A stretch of 57,067 nucleotides of DNA from Bacteroidales bacterium. Its GTDB lineage: Bacteria; Bacteroidota; Bacteroidia; Bacteroidales; P3. The DNA is taken from assembly GCA_017559135.1 (NCBI GenBank), contig JAFYSZ010000012.1, positions 1 to 57,067 on the forward strand, given 5' to 3'. The notes beneath the pieces were generated by a model. That model worked only from the letters and a program-made list of their open reading frames with translations. It was not told the DNA's origin and did not search any database. Of this stretch, positions 28,190-37,232 are shown in pieces (the stretch's first letter is position 1; each line of letters begins with the position of its first letter). The position numbers were made by a program, and so were the translations under genes.

Positions 28190-28411
28190 ATGTATTGGAC
28201 ATTAGAATTAGCCTCAAAATTGGAAGATGCTCCATGGCCAGCAACAAAAGAAGAGTTGATAGACTATGCTTTAAGAAGCGGAGCACCGGCAGAAGTAGTA
28301 GAGAATCTTAGTGAGATAGAAGATGAAGGCGATATCTATGATTCTATTGAAGACATTTGGATTGACTATCCAACAAAAGAAGATTTCTTTTTCCACGAAG
28401 ACGAATATTAG
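28190..28411 (+). CDS. DUF2795 family small protein
   Basis: 73 residues, acidic, beginning MYWTLELASKLEDAPWPATKEELIDYA, which matches the short DUF2795 family found next to housekeeping genes in Bacteroidota. Function unknown. There is no membrane segment or signal peptide. It is probably the last gene of the mrp operon, followed by two consecutive hairpins. Confidence 0.85.
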   Translation: MYWTLELASKLEDAPWPATKEELIDYALRSGAPAEVVENLSEIEDEGDIYDSIEDIWIDYPTKEDFFFHEDEY

Positions 28412-28433
28412 TCAAATCCATAAAAGAAACAAA

Positions 28434-28470
28434 ACAGCGAGATAATTTTCTATCTCGCTGTTTTATTTTT
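28434..28470 (+). terminator. Strong intrinsic terminator after the DUF2795 gene
   Basis: An 11-bp perfect stem, ACAGCGAGATA (28434-28444) with 28451-28461, extendable by three A-T pairs, a 6-nt loop ATTTTC and a T-rich tail to 28470. Confidence 0.92.
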
Positions 28471-28471
28471 C

Positions 28472-28507
28472 TAACTCAAAGAAATAATTTTCTCTTTCTT
28501 TGAGTTA
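28472..28507. repeat. Hairpin copy of the dispersed AGAAATAATTTT repeat
   Basis: TAACTCAAAGAAA (28472-28484) pairs perfectly with 28495-28507. The apical part contains the family core AGAAATAATTTTCT. Here the tag ACTCAA occurs once forward and once inverted, so the element is a pure hairpin rather than a tandem repeat. It is a possible second terminator. Confidence 0.6.
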
Positions 28508-28552
28508 TGATTTCAAATAATTCAGTATCTTTGCTCATTAAAATAATAAGTG

Positions 28553-29044
28553 ATGGAAATCGAAGAATTAAAGGAAATGAAGCCGATTAAGTTCGGGTTT
28601 TACTATGGTACAATTTTTGGAGGTATTGCTTTTGCGTTTCATCTTCTTTCGCAGTACATAGGGTTTACTACAAACTTTTTCTATGGCTTGATTTACTCAT
28701 TTTTTGTCTTATTTTCTCTTATGTGGGTTTATAAGAAATATCTTTCTGTTCAAGAAAAAGAAAGTGGAATTGAATTTTCGGCTTTTATGAAGATAGGGAC
28801 TTTGTTTTCTTTGACTGTTTCGTTTTTCTATCTCATTTTTACATTTGCAAGAATTGAGTTTATAGACCCTAATTTTTTAAATCAACTTGAAGAAGTGATG
28901 AAAACTTCTGGATTTTCCTTTCCACAAGATTATTCAAGCGTGATTTACACAACCGTTCTTGTTTCAAGTTTTTTAGGAGATTTTATTGGGAATATGTTCT
29001 ATGCTTTTTTACTTGCTTTAATTCTTAAAAATAGAAAATTTTAA
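28553..29044 (+). CDS. DUF4199 membrane protein
   Basis: 163 residues from ATG 28553 (a GTG three bases earlier is possible). Four predicted TM segments: about 18-38, 45-65, 83-105 and 135-158. The arrangement matches the DUF4199 family, which in Bacteroidota very often sits directly before a dolichol-phosphate-mannose-type glycosyltransferase, as here (3 bp gap). A role in the same lipid-linked sugar process is inferred from context only. A -7 box TATCTTTG lies at 28526-28533. Confidence 0.8.
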   Translation: MEIEELKEMKPIKFGFYYGTIFGGIAFAFHLLSQYIGFTTNFFYGLIYSFFVLFSLMWVYKKYLSVQEKESGIEFSAFMKIGTLFSLTVSFFYLIFTFARIEFIDPNFLNQLEEVMKTSGFSFPQDYSSVIYTTVLVSSFLGDFIGNMFYAFLLALILKNRKF

Positions 29045-29047
29045 CTT

Positions 29048-30004
29048 ATGGATATATCAGTTGTAGTGCCATTATATAATGAGGAAGAGTCTTTGCCACA
29101 TTTGATTGAGTGGATTGAAAGAGTGATGAACGAAAATAATTTTTCGTATGAGGTGCTTTTGATTGACGATGGAAGCAAAGACAATTCTTGGTCAGTGATT
29201 GAAAGCCTTATGGAGCGTAATCCAAATGTAAAAGGCGTTAAATTCCGCAGAAATTATGGTAAATCGGCAGCCTTAAATGTGGGTTTTGAAAGAGTGAATG
29301 GCGATGTTGTAATCACAATGGACGCAGATCTTCAAGACAGTCCTGATGAAATTCCGGAATTGTATGATATGATTAAGACAAAGGGCTATGATTTAGTTTC
29401 GGGTTGGAAGAAAAAACGTTATGATTCAAAACTTATGAAAAATCTTCCTTCAAAACTCTATAATGCTACTACACGTTGGCTTTCTGGAATAAAACTTCAT
29501 GATTTTAATTGTGGACTTAAAGCATACAGAAAGACCGTAGTCAAGAGTATTGAAGTATATGGAGAAATGCACCGATACATTCCTATTATTGCAAAGTGGG
29601 CTGGGTTTTCTAAGATAGGAGAAAAAGTTGTGCAACACCGTAAACGTGAGTTTGGAGAAAGCAAATTTGGAATGAATCGTTTTGTTAATGGATATTTAGA
29701 CTTGATGTCCATAATGTTTGTTTCAAAATTTGGTAAAAAACCAATGCATTTTTTTGGTCTTCTTGGTAGTGTGATGTTTCTTTTAGGAATTATCTCAGCT
29801 GCTGTTTTGGGAGTGCAAAAACTTATAGCGGTTTGCAACAATGAAGCAATGCGTTTGGTTACCGATAGCCCTTATTTCTATTTGGCATTAGTTACAATGA
29901 TAATTGGTTGTCAGTTATTTTTGACAGGATTTATAGCCGAGATGATAGGAAGAAACTCTCCGAATAGAAATTCTTACTTAATAGAAAAAGATATAGAGAA
30001 ATGA
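29048..30004 (+). CDS. Family 2 glycosyltransferase, polyprenol-phosphate sugar synthase type (DPM1/GtrB-like)
   Basis: 318 residues. GT2 catalytic domain at 1-220 with VVPLYNEEESLP, LLIDDGSKDNS, the DxD-like TMDADLQDSPDE and the acceptor-loop signature GFSKIGEKVVQHRKREFGESKFG. Two C-terminal TM helices (about 228-258 and 278-303) anchor it in the inner membrane. This architecture transfers a hexose from a nucleotide sugar to undecaprenyl phosphate for later use on the outer leaflet. Its stop overlaps the gmhA start (ATGA), indicating translational coupling. Confidence 0.9.
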   Translation: MDISVVVPLYNEEESLPHLIEWIERVMNENNFSYEVLLIDDGSKDNSWSVIESLMERNPNVKGVKFRRNYGKSAALNVGFERVNGDVVITMDADLQDSPDEIPELYDMIKTKGYDLVSGWKKKRYDSKLMKNLPSKLYNATTRWLSGIKLHDFNCGLKAYRKTVVKSIEVYGEMHRYIPIIAKWAGFSKIGEKVVQHRKREFGESKFGMNRFVNGYLDLMSIMFVSKFGKKPMHFFGLLGSVMFLLGIISAAVLGVQKLIAVCNNEAMRLVTDSPYFYLALVTMIIGCQLFLTGFIAEMIGRNSPNRNSYLIEKDIEK

Positions 30005-30576
30005 AGATAAGAAACATTATAAAAGAATCAATTGGCGTTAAAGAATTGATTTTATCTGACGAAAATTTGATTTCAAACATTGAAAAAGCATCACAAATCA
30101 TTATAGATTGTTATCGCAATGGAGGAAAGGTTTTGTTTTGTGGTAATGGTGGAAGTGCAGCTGACGCACAACATTTAGCTGCTGAGCTTTCTGGAAGATT
30201 TTATTATGATCGTCCTGCCTTAGAAGCCGAAGCCTTACACGTAAATACTTCGTATCTTACTGCGGTTGGCAATGATTATAGTTTCGATCTTATATATTCA
30301 AGAATATTATCTGCTTCTGGAAAAGCAGGAGATGTTTTAGTTGGAATATCTACCTCAGGTAATTCAAAAAATGTGTTAGAAGCACAAAAGGTTGCAAAGC
30401 AAAAAGGAATGAAAATCATATCTTTAACAGGGGAAAGTGGCGGAGAAATGAAGAATACAGCAGATTGTTTAATCAATGTACCTTCAAAACTAACTCCTCG
30501 TATACAAGAGAGTCATATAATGATAGGGCACATAATTTGTCAAATAGTTGAGGAAAATCTTTTCCCAAGAAAATAA
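30001..30576 (+). CDS. gmhA: Phosphoheptose isomerase
   Basis: 191 residues, SIS domain. Diagnostic segments are GNGGSAADAQHLAAELSGRF and SYLTAVGNDYSFD, with the histidine near the C-terminus in QESHIMIGHIICQ. It converts sedoheptulose 7-phosphate to D-glycero-D-manno-heptose 7-phosphate, the first step of ADP/GDP-heptose synthesis. It is coupled to the GT2 gene upstream and followed at 7 bp by a GmhB-like phosphatase. No heptose kinase/nucleotidyltransferase gene is in the window. Confidence 0.92.
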   Translation: MKIRNIIKESIGVKELILSDENLISNIEKASQIIIDCYRNGGKVLFCGNGGSAADAQHLAAELSGRFYYDRPALEAEALHVNTSYLTAVGNDYSFDLIYSRILSASGKAGDVLVGISTSGNSKNVLEAQKVAKQKGMKIISLTGESGGEMKNTADCLINVPSKLTPRIQESHIMIGHIICQIVEENLFPRK

Positions 30577-30583
30577 GGTAAGT

Positions 30584-31144
30584 ATGAGACTTATAAAAGA
30601 GGCACGCTATCTTTTTTTGGACAGAGACGGAGTTATTAACCGAAGACTTGTCGGCGATTACGTAAAATGCCAAGATGAGTTTGAATTTCTTGAAGGTAAT
30701 TTAGAGGCTTTTAAGATTTTTAATCGTTTGTTTGATAAAATTGTTGTAGTTACCAATCAGCAAGGTATAGGTAAAGGACTTATGAGTGAGAATGATTTAG
30801 AGCAAGTGCATTCTTATATGAAAAAAGAAATAGAACAATGCGGCGGAAGAATAGATGCGGTATTTCATTGTCCAAGTCTTGCAAAAGAAAACTCTATTGA
30901 CCGTAAGCCTAACGTGGGAATGGGACTCAAAGCAAGAAAACTCTTTAAGGAAATAAGATTTAAAGATTCTATAATGGTAGGGGACTCACTTAGCGATTTG
31001 GTTTTTGGAAAAAGATTGAAAATGCACACAGTTCACATTTCATCTTCACCTTCTACTGCTCGTAAACACCCTAAGAGAATAGATAAAGTTTGTAATAATT
31101 TATTAGAATTTGCAAAATACATAGAAAATGAAAAGAATATTTAG
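30584..31144 (+). CDS. HAD-IIIA phosphatase, GmhB-like
   Basis: 186 residues from ATG 30584; an in-frame upstream start at 30548 would add unrelated residues overlapping gmhA. HAD motifs: FLDRDGVIN (nucleophile Asp), VVVTNQQGIGKG, RKPNVGM and VGDSLSDLVFG. Order and context fit D-glycero-D-manno-heptose 1,7-bisphosphate 7-phosphatase. Canonical GmhB has a zinc-binding Cys/His loop before RKP, however. Here that stretch is FHCPSLAKENSIDRKP with a single Cys, so it belongs to a zinc-less variant. Its 3' end overlaps the next gene by 17 bp. Confidence 0.82.
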   Translation: MRLIKEARYLFLDRDGVINRRLVGDYVKCQDEFEFLEGNLEAFKIFNRLFDKIVVVTNQQGIGKGLMSENDLEQVHSYMKKEIEQCGGRIDAVFHCPSLAKENSIDRKPNVGMGLKARKLFKEIRFKDSIMVGDSLSDLVFGKRLKMHTVHISSSPSTARKHPKRIDKVCNNLLEFAKYIENEKNI

Positions 31145-32150
31145 AAAAAGCCTAGCACTAATTATTTGTGCCTTATTATTTGTGCCTTATTGTCTTGAAG
31201 CACAAAACGTAACTGACGCAAAAGGAAAAAAACAAGGCAAATGGTCAAAGTCTTATCCTAATGGAAAAGTAAAATACAGCGGAGAATTTAAAGATGATAA
31301 AGAAGTAGGGACATTTTCCTATTATTCGCAAGACGGAAAACTGACTCAAACAATAGAATATTCGCAAGATGGAAAAGTAGGTCAAGCAAAATTTTTCTAC
31401 AAAGATGGGAAAATAATGAGCGAAGGCAAGTATATTAACAAAAAGAAAGAAGGTACTTGGACTTATTACGATGAAAAAGGTAGAAAAATAAGAGAAGAAA
31501 TCCTTGTTGGAGGGAAAAAAGAAGGAAAAGAAACAAATTGGGATAGAAATGGTGGAATAAACGTTACAACTATGTATAAAAACGGAGTGAAAGAAGGAGA
31601 AGAATACAAAACTTTTTATGCTGACGGATATTCTATTGCAAATTATTCTAACGATAAACTAAACGGAGAATTTACTCATTACTATGCGTCAAAGAAAAAA
31701 CAAATCGTAGGACAGTATTTAAAGGATAAAAAAGTTGGAGAGTGGAAATTTATGGACATAAGTGGAGATGTTGTAAAGATTCAAAAGTGGGAAAATGGAG
31801 AATTGAAGTATGATGCACTTAGACTAAACACTCGCGACAATAATATGGAGATAGAATTTAAGGATATAGCCTATTTCTATCCTCTTGGAAAGCAAACTTG
31901 CGTTGTTTTAAAAAATGGCAAAAAGATAAATGCGTTTAACAATTACGAACAAGTCGTTAATCTTTCTGATGGCAATACTTTCGTTTTGTTAAATAAGACA
32001 AATAAAGTTTATGCAAACTATTCTGCAATTAAAGGAACAAAAGATGATGGCGGAAAAGAACTTTTGATAATTCTTGACCCGAAAGCAGACGTTGAAATAC
32101 GCACTGACGAAGATAGTAGAAAACTTTTGCAGTCGTTGTTTAGAAAGTAA
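31128..32150 (+). CDS. Secreted MORN/YwqK-type repeat protein
   Basis: 340 residues. Signal peptide (hydrophobic 8-24, ending LEAQN), then about seven MORN-variant repeats over residues 30-230 (KKQGKWSKSYPNGKVKYSGEF, KKEGTWTYYDEKGRKIREEI, KKVGEWKFMDISGD and similar), and a C-terminal beta region (240-340) of unknown fold. Such proteins are often annotated as YwqK-family antitoxins, but no toxin partner is visible, and a periplasmic or outer-membrane scaffold is as likely. Translationally coupled to the heptose phosphatase by a 17-bp overlap. Confidence 0.78.
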   Translation: MKRIFRKSLALIICALLFVPYCLEAQNVTDAKGKKQGKWSKSYPNGKVKYSGEFKDDKEVGTFSYYSQDGKLTQTIEYSQDGKVGQAKFFYKDGKIMSEGKYINKKKEGTWTYYDEKGRKIREEILVGGKKEGKETNWDRNGGINVTTMYKNGVKEGEEYKTFYADGYSIANYSNDKLNGEFTHYYASKKKQIVGQYLKDKKVGEWKFMDISGDVVKIQKWENGELKYDALRLNTRDNNMEIEFKDIAYFYPLGKQTCVVLKNGKKINAFNNYEQVVNLSDGNTFVLLNKTNKVYANYSAIKGTKDDGGKELLIILDPKADVEIRTDEDSRKLLQSLFRK

Positions 32151-32152
32151 AA

Positions 32153-33187
32153 ATGCAAAATAGAGTTTTAGTAGGACTTAGTTTAGGAGTAGATAGTTTG
32201 GCTTGCTCACTTCTACTTAAAACTAAGTCCTTTTCTGTTGTCGGTGTTTACTTTCATCTTTTTCAAGAAGCAAAAGATTTAGATAAAGTAAAAGAAATTT
32301 GTAAGGAAAACGACATAGAATTTCATTATGTTGATTTGAGAGAAGAATTTTATGAAAAAGTAATCCTCCCTTTTGCAGATTTCTATCTCAAAGGCCTTAC
32401 TCCAAACATTTGTTCTCATTGTAATGCAGAATTTAAAATAGAAAAACTTTTGCAATATGCTGAAAAGTTTTCTTGCGACTTTGTTGCAACAGGGCATTAT
32501 GCAAGAAAAAACAGCTCTCTTATAGGAATAGCAAAAGATTCTTGGAAAGACCAATCCTTTATGCTTTATCGCCTTAGTGAAAAACAAAGAGAAAAATTAT
32601 TGTTTCCTCTTGGTGAAATGATGAAAGATGAGGTTAAAGAATTTATAAGGCAAAGAGGATATGAGCAAATAGCAAATAAAAGAGAAAGTTTTGGACTTTG
32701 CTTTACAGAAGGCAAACATTATTCGGAGTTTTTATTGGAAAAATATCCAGAATTAAAAAATCTCGAAGGAGGAAAAGTGTTTGATAAACATAATCAACTG
32801 CTTGGTACTCACAAAGGCTATCCTTTTTACACAATAGGTCAATATAAAGGAATGCAAATCAAAGAAAAACTCTACATAAACAAGATTTCAGCAGAAGAAA
32901 ATACCCTTTTTGTAGGAGAAAAAAGTGAATGTTATTTCTCAACTATCAGACTTAATTCTCTTGTTTTTTCACAAAATCTTGAAAATATTAAGTTAAATAC
33001 GCCCTATCTTACAAAGATTAGAGGAAAAGACAAAGGCAATTTTGCAACTCTAAGAGATATTTCTCCAAATCACTCAATTATTGAATTTTTTCAAAGAGTT
33101 TTTGCCCCAATGCAAGGACAAGATGTAGTCATTTACGATGAAAATAATTTCATTCTTTTCGGAGGAAGAATAGAATCGTTTAGTTAA
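32153..33187 (+). CDS. mnmA: tRNA-specific 2-thiouridylase MnmA family
   Basis: 344 residues. The N-terminal PP-loop ATPase domain reads LSLGVDSLA instead of the usual SGGVDSS. The two catalytic cysteines are placed as in MnmA: TPNICSHCNAEFK (near 100) and FGLCFTEG (near 185). GHYAR, KDQSFMLYRL and the C-terminal beta barrels are present. MnmA makes 2-thiouridine at U34 of Glu, Gln and Lys tRNAs with sulfur from a persulfide relay. Because the P-loop is altered and Bacteroidota can have two paralogues, this could be a divergent copy. Confidence 0.85.
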   Translation: MQNRVLVGLSLGVDSLACSLLLKTKSFSVVGVYFHLFQEAKDLDKVKEICKENDIEFHYVDLREEFYEKVILPFADFYLKGLTPNICSHCNAEFKIEKLLQYAEKFSCDFVATGHYARKNSSLIGIAKDSWKDQSFMLYRLSEKQREKLLFPLGEMMKDEVKEFIRQRGYEQIANKRESFGLCFTEGKHYSEFLLEKYPELKNLEGGKVFDKHNQLLGTHKGYPFYTIGQYKGMQIKEKLYINKISAEENTLFVGEKSECYFSTIRLNSLVFSQNLENIKLNTPYLTKIRGKDKGNFATLRDISPNHSIIEFFQRVFAPMQGQDVVIYDENNFILFGGRIESFS

Positions 33188-34626
33188 TTTTCTTTTCTTT
33201 TACTTATTGTTAATAATCCTAAGAAAGTAAGTAATCCGTTTAGGACTAAGAGTTCAAAGTCAAAGCTGTAATTAAACCATTGTTGTGAGTTGTTGCTGAG
33301 AATAAAACAAATCACAGGAGAAAGTACGCAAACAATTGGCACAAACTTATCTTTGACTTGTCGTTTTGTTAAAATACCAAACACAAACAAGCCTAAAAGA
33401 GGTCCGTATGTTATAGAGGCTATTTGATACAATATATCAATCAAGTGAGGGTCGCGATGATTTCCGTAAAATGTGATTACACCAACAAAAATCAATGCAA
33501 AACAAATGTGAACTAAGTGTCGGATTTTTGTTTTCTTCTTTTGACTCCAATCTTTTCTTTGTTCAATATTCAAAAAGTCTATACTGAAAGCCGTAGTCAA
33601 AGAGGTTAAAGCACCATCTGCCGAAGGGAAAAGTGCAGATATTAGTCCGATAATGAAAATCACTGCTGCAAAAGGACTAAGTGCATTTAGAGCAACGTAA
33701 GGGAAAAGATCATCGCCCTTAACTGTTATTCCTTGATTGTGAGCAAAGATATAAAGAGCCGCACCTAAGCAAAGAAATAAGAAATTGACAAAAAATAAAG
33801 TCAAAGAGAAAGTAAGCATATTTTTTTGTGCAGACTTAATGTTTTTACAACTAAGATTCTTTTGCATCATTTCTTGATCCAATCCCGTCATACTGATAGT
33901 TATGAACATACCACCAAGAATTTGTTTCCACCAACAAAGACGAGAAGAAGAATCTGTTTCAATAAAAGTAAAATAATCGCTTTTGGTAACATTTGTTAGC
34001 ATTTCGGTAAAGGAAAAATCCATCTTATTGCCAATCATAACAAAGGAAATAATTAGTGCTGCTAACATACAAGTTGTTTGAAGGGTATCTGTCCACACAA
34101 TAGTTTTGATTCCTCCTTTGAAAGTAAACAAAAGAATTAGTGCAAGGAAGAGAAAAACAGTTGTTTCAAAAGGAATATTCCACGCACTAAACACAAATTC
34201 ATATAAAACATATATTACAATAAACATTCTAAGGCTTGCTCCAAGTGTTCTTGAAAGAAGGAAAAAGAAAGAGCCGGTTTTGTGAGAGAATTTACCGAAG
34301 CGACTTTCCAAATATTTGTATATGGAAATTAAGTTGAGTTTATAGTAAATAGGCATAAGAACAAAAGAAATTACAAGATAGCCTAAGAAATATCCGAAAA
34401 CGGTTAGCATATAAGTAAAGCCTCTATCTTCAACCCAACCAGGCACCGACATAAAAGTAACGCCACTTAAACTTGCCCCAATCATACCATAGGCTACGAT
34501 AAACCAAGGAGATTTTTTGTTTCCAGAGAAAAACGAAGCACTATCAGCTTTTCGTGCTGTAATAAAGGTTATTGTGAATAACAAAACAGTGTATGCAATG
34601 AAAACACCAAGTAAAATATTTTCCAT
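33184..34626 (-). CDS. Sodium:solute symporter (SSF) family transporter
   Basis: 480 residues from ATG 34626, just before the first TM helix; a longer frame adds a polar extension that starts in the recR promoter region. About 13 TM helices. SSF features: GMIGASLSGVTFMSVPGWV near the N-terminus and the GLISALFPSADGALTSLTTAFSIDF segment. It imports a solute with Na+ in the inner membrane; the substrate (sugar, amino acid or sialic acid) cannot be told. A TAAATTTG -7 box is on the minus strand at 34666-34673. It is convergent with mnmA and overlaps its stop by 4 bp. Confidence 0.88.
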   Translation of the reverse strand: MENILLGVFIAYTVLLFTITFITARKADSASFFSGNKKSPWFIVAYGMIGASLSGVTFMSVPGWVEDRGFTYMLTVFGYFLGYLVISFVLMPIYYKLNLISIYKYLESRFGKFSHKTGSFFFLLSRTLGASLRMFIVIYVLYEFVFSAWNIPFETTVFLFLALILLFTFKGGIKTIVWTDTLQTTCMLAALIISFVMIGNKMDFSFTEMLTNVTKSDYFTFIETDSSSRLCWWKQILGGMFITISMTGLDQEMMQKNLSCKNIKSAQKNMLTFSLTLFFVNFLFLCLGAALYIFAHNQGITVKGDDLFPYVALNALSPFAAVIFIIGLISALFPSADGALTSLTTAFSIDFLNIEQRKDWSQKKKTKIRHLVHICFALIFVGVITFYGNHRDPHLIDILYQIASITYGPLLGLFVFGILTKRQVKDKFVPIVCVLSPVICFILSNNSQQWFNYSFDFELLVLNGLLTFLGLLTISKRKEN

Positions 34627-34683
34627 AGTATTTGATTTTTTTGTAATTTTGCTCTTATTTGACTGCAAATTTAACAAATATAT

Positions 34684-35298
34684 ATGGAATACACTTCTTT
34701 GCTATTGGAAAATGCTGTAAACGAATTAGCAAAACTTCCTGGAGTTGGACAAAGGACTGCTTTGCGATTTGCTTTGCACCTTTTGAAACAAAATGAGGAC
34801 AATACATTGCGACTATCCAAGAGCTTGGTAGATTTAGTTACAGAAATAAAACACTGCAAGCGTTGTAATAATCTTTCAGATAGTGAAATATGTTCTATTT
34901 GTGCAAACAGTGAACGCCAAAGCGATATAATATGTGTTGTAGAGAATATAAGAGAGGTTATGGCTATTGAATCGACAAATCAATACAAAGGATTGTATCA
35001 TGTTTTGGGTGGAGTGATTTCTCCAATCGAAGGAATAGGTGTAGGAGATATTGCAATAGAACATCTGATTAAAAGAGTAGAAAAGGAAAACATCAAAGAA
35101 ATAATATTAGCCTTGCCAACAACTATGGAAGGCGATACAACAAGTTTCTATATCAATAAGTTATTAGAACCATTTAATGTTAAAATTTCTGCAATCGCAC
35201 GTGGAGTTGCCATAGGGGATAAAATAGAATATGCTGATGAACAAACGCTCGCTCGTTCTATTTTAAATAGAAGGGATTTTTCTGATATTTATAAATAA
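34684..35298 (+). CDS. recR: Recombination mediator RecR
   Basis: 204 residues, normal length. An N-terminal helix-hairpin-helix (KLPGVGQRTALRFALHLL), a Cys4 zinc finger (CKRCNNLSDSEICSIC), a TOPRIM domain (ICVVENIREVMAIE, YHVLGGVISPIEGIG, LALPTTMEGD) and the C-terminal RGVAIGDKIEYADEQTLA. With RecF/RecO it loads RecA at gaps. It diverges from the SSF gene. Confidence 0.97.
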   Translation: MEYTSLLLENAVNELAKLPGVGQRTALRFALHLLKQNEDNTLRLSKSLVDLVTEIKHCKRCNNLSDSEICSICANSERQSDIICVVENIREVMAIESTNQYKGLYHVLGGVISPIEGIGVGDIAIEHLIKRVEKENIKEIILALPTTMEGDTTSFYINKLLEPFNVKISAIARGVAIGDKIEYADEQTLARSILNRRDFSDIYK

Positions 35299-35303
35299 GT
35301 CAA

Positions 35304-35766
35304 TTAAAAAGAAAAGCCAAAAGGTAAAAGCGATTCTGTTCCCTTTAATCTAAGAACTTCTTTTTCATCAAGGAGAATAAGAATCGTTATTTTATTATTT
35401 GCTCTTTGCTGACTTTCTTGCAAAACCTGACAACAAGCACCACAAGGAAAAGCTTTTGTCCATTCATTTTTTGAGTTTCTTGCAGCAAGAGCCAAGGCTG
35501 TTATTTTTTCCTTTCTTGTACCAGCCGAAAACAAAGCAACTCTTTCTGCACATAATCCAGAAGGATATGCAATGTTTTCTTGATTGCTACCGAATTATTA
35601 TTTCATCGTTTTCTAACCTTACAGCAGCACCTACACTAAAAGAAGAATAAGGAGAATAAGCCGAATAAGTAGCATTTTTTGCATACTCAATCAACTCTTT
35701 CTCCTTATTGTTTAATTCATCAAAAGAAAGCGTTTCGTATTTTATTTCGATGCTTTCTGATTTCAT
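35304..35766 (-). pseudogene. cdd: Cytidine deaminase, disrupted by a one-base frameshift
   Basis: Read from ATG 35766, the frame gives MKSESIEIKYETLSF to SVGAAVRLENDEIII and then hits a stop. The continuation, GSNQENIAYPSGLCAERVAL to PCGACCQVLQE, is in another frame starting near 35592. Dropping one base at about 35591-35593 restores a 153-residue protein with both zinc motifs (CAE and PCxxC), and the total length (463 nt) is 3n+1. Cytidine deaminase converts cytidine to uridine for pyrimidine salvage. The rest is intact, so this is either a recent mutation or a sequencing/assembly error. Its start is directly adjacent to the mscL stop. Confidence 0.85.
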
Positions 35767-36192
35767 TTATTTTTTGTTTTGTTCTTTTAGAATATCTCTA
35801 ATTTCTGAAAGCAAAACTTCCTCTTTGCTTGGAGCAGGAGGAGCAGCAGGTGCTTGCTCTTGTTCTTTTTTGTTTTTAAGTTTTGATAACAAACGAACAA
35901 AACAGAAAATAGAGAAAGCAATAATTAAAAAGTCAAAACAAACTTGTAGAAAGTTACCATAATTCAATGTAACCGCAGCCATTTCTCCCTCAGCCGCTTT
36001 AAGTGTGATTTTAAGGTCTGTAAAATTTACACCACCTATTAAAACCCCTAACGGAGGCATAATAACATCGTTTACAAGTGAAGTGATAATTTTTCCAAAT
36101 GCACCACCAATGATGATACCGACTGCCATATCAATCATATTTCCTTTTATGGCAAAACTTTTGAAATCTTCAATAACTTTTTTTACTCCCAT
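35767..36192 (-). CDS. mscL: Large-conductance mechanosensitive channel
   Basis: 141 residues from ATG 36192; a longer frame adds 12 residues that do not fit the family. The N-terminal [24 protein letters not shown] is the MscL TM1 signature, a periplasmic loop follows, then TM2 ([20 protein letters not shown]), an Ala/Pro linker and the C-terminal helix bundle ([14 protein letters not shown]). It releases osmolytes on hypo-osmotic shock. Immediately upstream of the damaged cdd gene, probably one transcript. Confidence 0.96.
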   Translation of the reverse strand: MGVKKVIEDFKSFAIKGNMIDMAVGIIIGGAFGKIITSLVNDVIMPPLGVLIGGVNFTDLKITLKAAEGEMAAVTLNYGNFLQVCFDFLIIAFSIFCFVRLLSKLKNKKEQEQAPAAPPAPSKEEVLLSEIRDILKEQNKK

Positions 36193-36233
36193 GATATTTT
36201 GTTTTTTATAATTGCACAAAATTAGCACTTTTT

Positions 36234-36264
36234 TTTGTTTTATTATAATTTAGGCTTATTTTTG
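36234..36264 (+). promoter_or_regulatory. Consensus promoter of purC, TTTG-N19-TATTTTTG
   Basis: TTTG at 36234-36237, 19 bp, then TATTTTTG at 36257-36264. Predicted start near 36271, giving a leader of about 14 nt to ATG 36285. It probably drives purC-gldH-uvrC. Confidence 0.75.
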
Positions 36265-36284
36265 CAATCAAAATAGAAGAAAAA

Positions 36285-37232
36285 ATGAAAGCATTAGTTA
36301 GTACAAATTTTAATTTTGAAGGACAAAAAAGTCATTATGTTGGAAAAGTAAGAGATGTTTACAACATAAATAATGAATTATTAGCAATGGTAGTTAGCGA
36401 TAGAATTTCTGCCTTTGATGTAGTTTTACCAAAGGGAATACCATTTAAAGGGGAAATTTTAAACAAAATAGCTGCAAAATTCTTGGATGCGACTTCCGAT
36501 ATTGTGCCTAATTGGAAAATTGCAATGCCTGATGCAATGGTAACCTTAGGAAAACTTTGTGAACCATTCAAAGTAGAAATGGTAGTCAGAGGATATTTAG
36601 CAGGAAGTGCGTGGAGAGAATACAAAGCAGGAATGAGAACACTTTGTGGCGTTACTTTACCTGAGGGAATGAAAGAAAACGATAAATTTCCTACTCCAAT
36701 CATAACTCCAACTACAAAAGCCGATGAAGGACACGATGAAAACATCAGTCGAGAAGAAATAATAGCATCAGGATTAGTAAGTAAAGAAGACTACGAACAA
36801 TTAGAAAAATACACATTAGCCCTTTTTGAAAGAGGCACTCAAATAGCAGCACAACGAGGTCTAATACTTGTTGATACAAAATATGAGTTTGGAAAATATA
36901 ATGGAGAGATAACACTAATTGATGAGATACATACGCCAGATTCTTCACGCTATTTCTATGCAGAAGGCTATGAAGAACGTCAAGCAAAAGGCGAAAAACA
37001 AAAACAATTATCAAAAGAATTTGTTAGAGAATGGTTAATGGAAAACGGATTCCAAGGCAAAGAAGGACAAAAAGTGCCTGAAATGACCGAAGAAATCATA
37101 AATCAAATCTCTCAACGCTATATGGAACTCTACGAACAAATAATTGGTGAAAAGTTTGAAGCAAATCAAACAGACGAAGACATAGAAAAAAGAATAGAAA
37201 GAAACGTTTCTCAATATTTAAAATCAAAATAG
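36285..37232 (+). CDS. purC: Phosphoribosylaminoimidazole-succinocarboxamide synthase
   Basis: 315 residues, the longer SAICAR synthetase form. Signatures: [51 protein letters not shown] and [14 protein letters not shown]. It catalyses the ATP-dependent joining of CAIR and aspartate in purine synthesis. The gldH gene starts at the next base, so the two are in one operon. Confidence 0.97.
   Translation: MKALVSTNFNFEGQKSHYVGKVRDVYNINNELLAMVVSDRISAFDVVLPKGIPFKGEILNKIAAKFLDATSDIVPNWKIAMPDAMVTLGKLCEPFKVEMVVRGYLAGSAWREYKAGMRTLCGVTLPEGMKENDKFPTPIITPTTKADEGHDENISREEIIASGLVSKEDYEQLEKYTLALFERGTQIAAQRGLILVDTKYEFGKYNGEITLIDEIHTPDSSRYFYAEGYEERQAKGEKQKQLSKEFVREWLMENGFQGKEGQKVPEMTEEIINQISQRYMELYEQIIGEKFEANQTDEDIEKRIERNVSQYLKSK

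Noticed and set aside
31128..32150. Toxin-antitoxin module based on the YwqK-type annotation
   Set aside because: No toxin-like partner beside it, and the protein has a signal peptide, which does not fit a cytoplasmic antitoxin.
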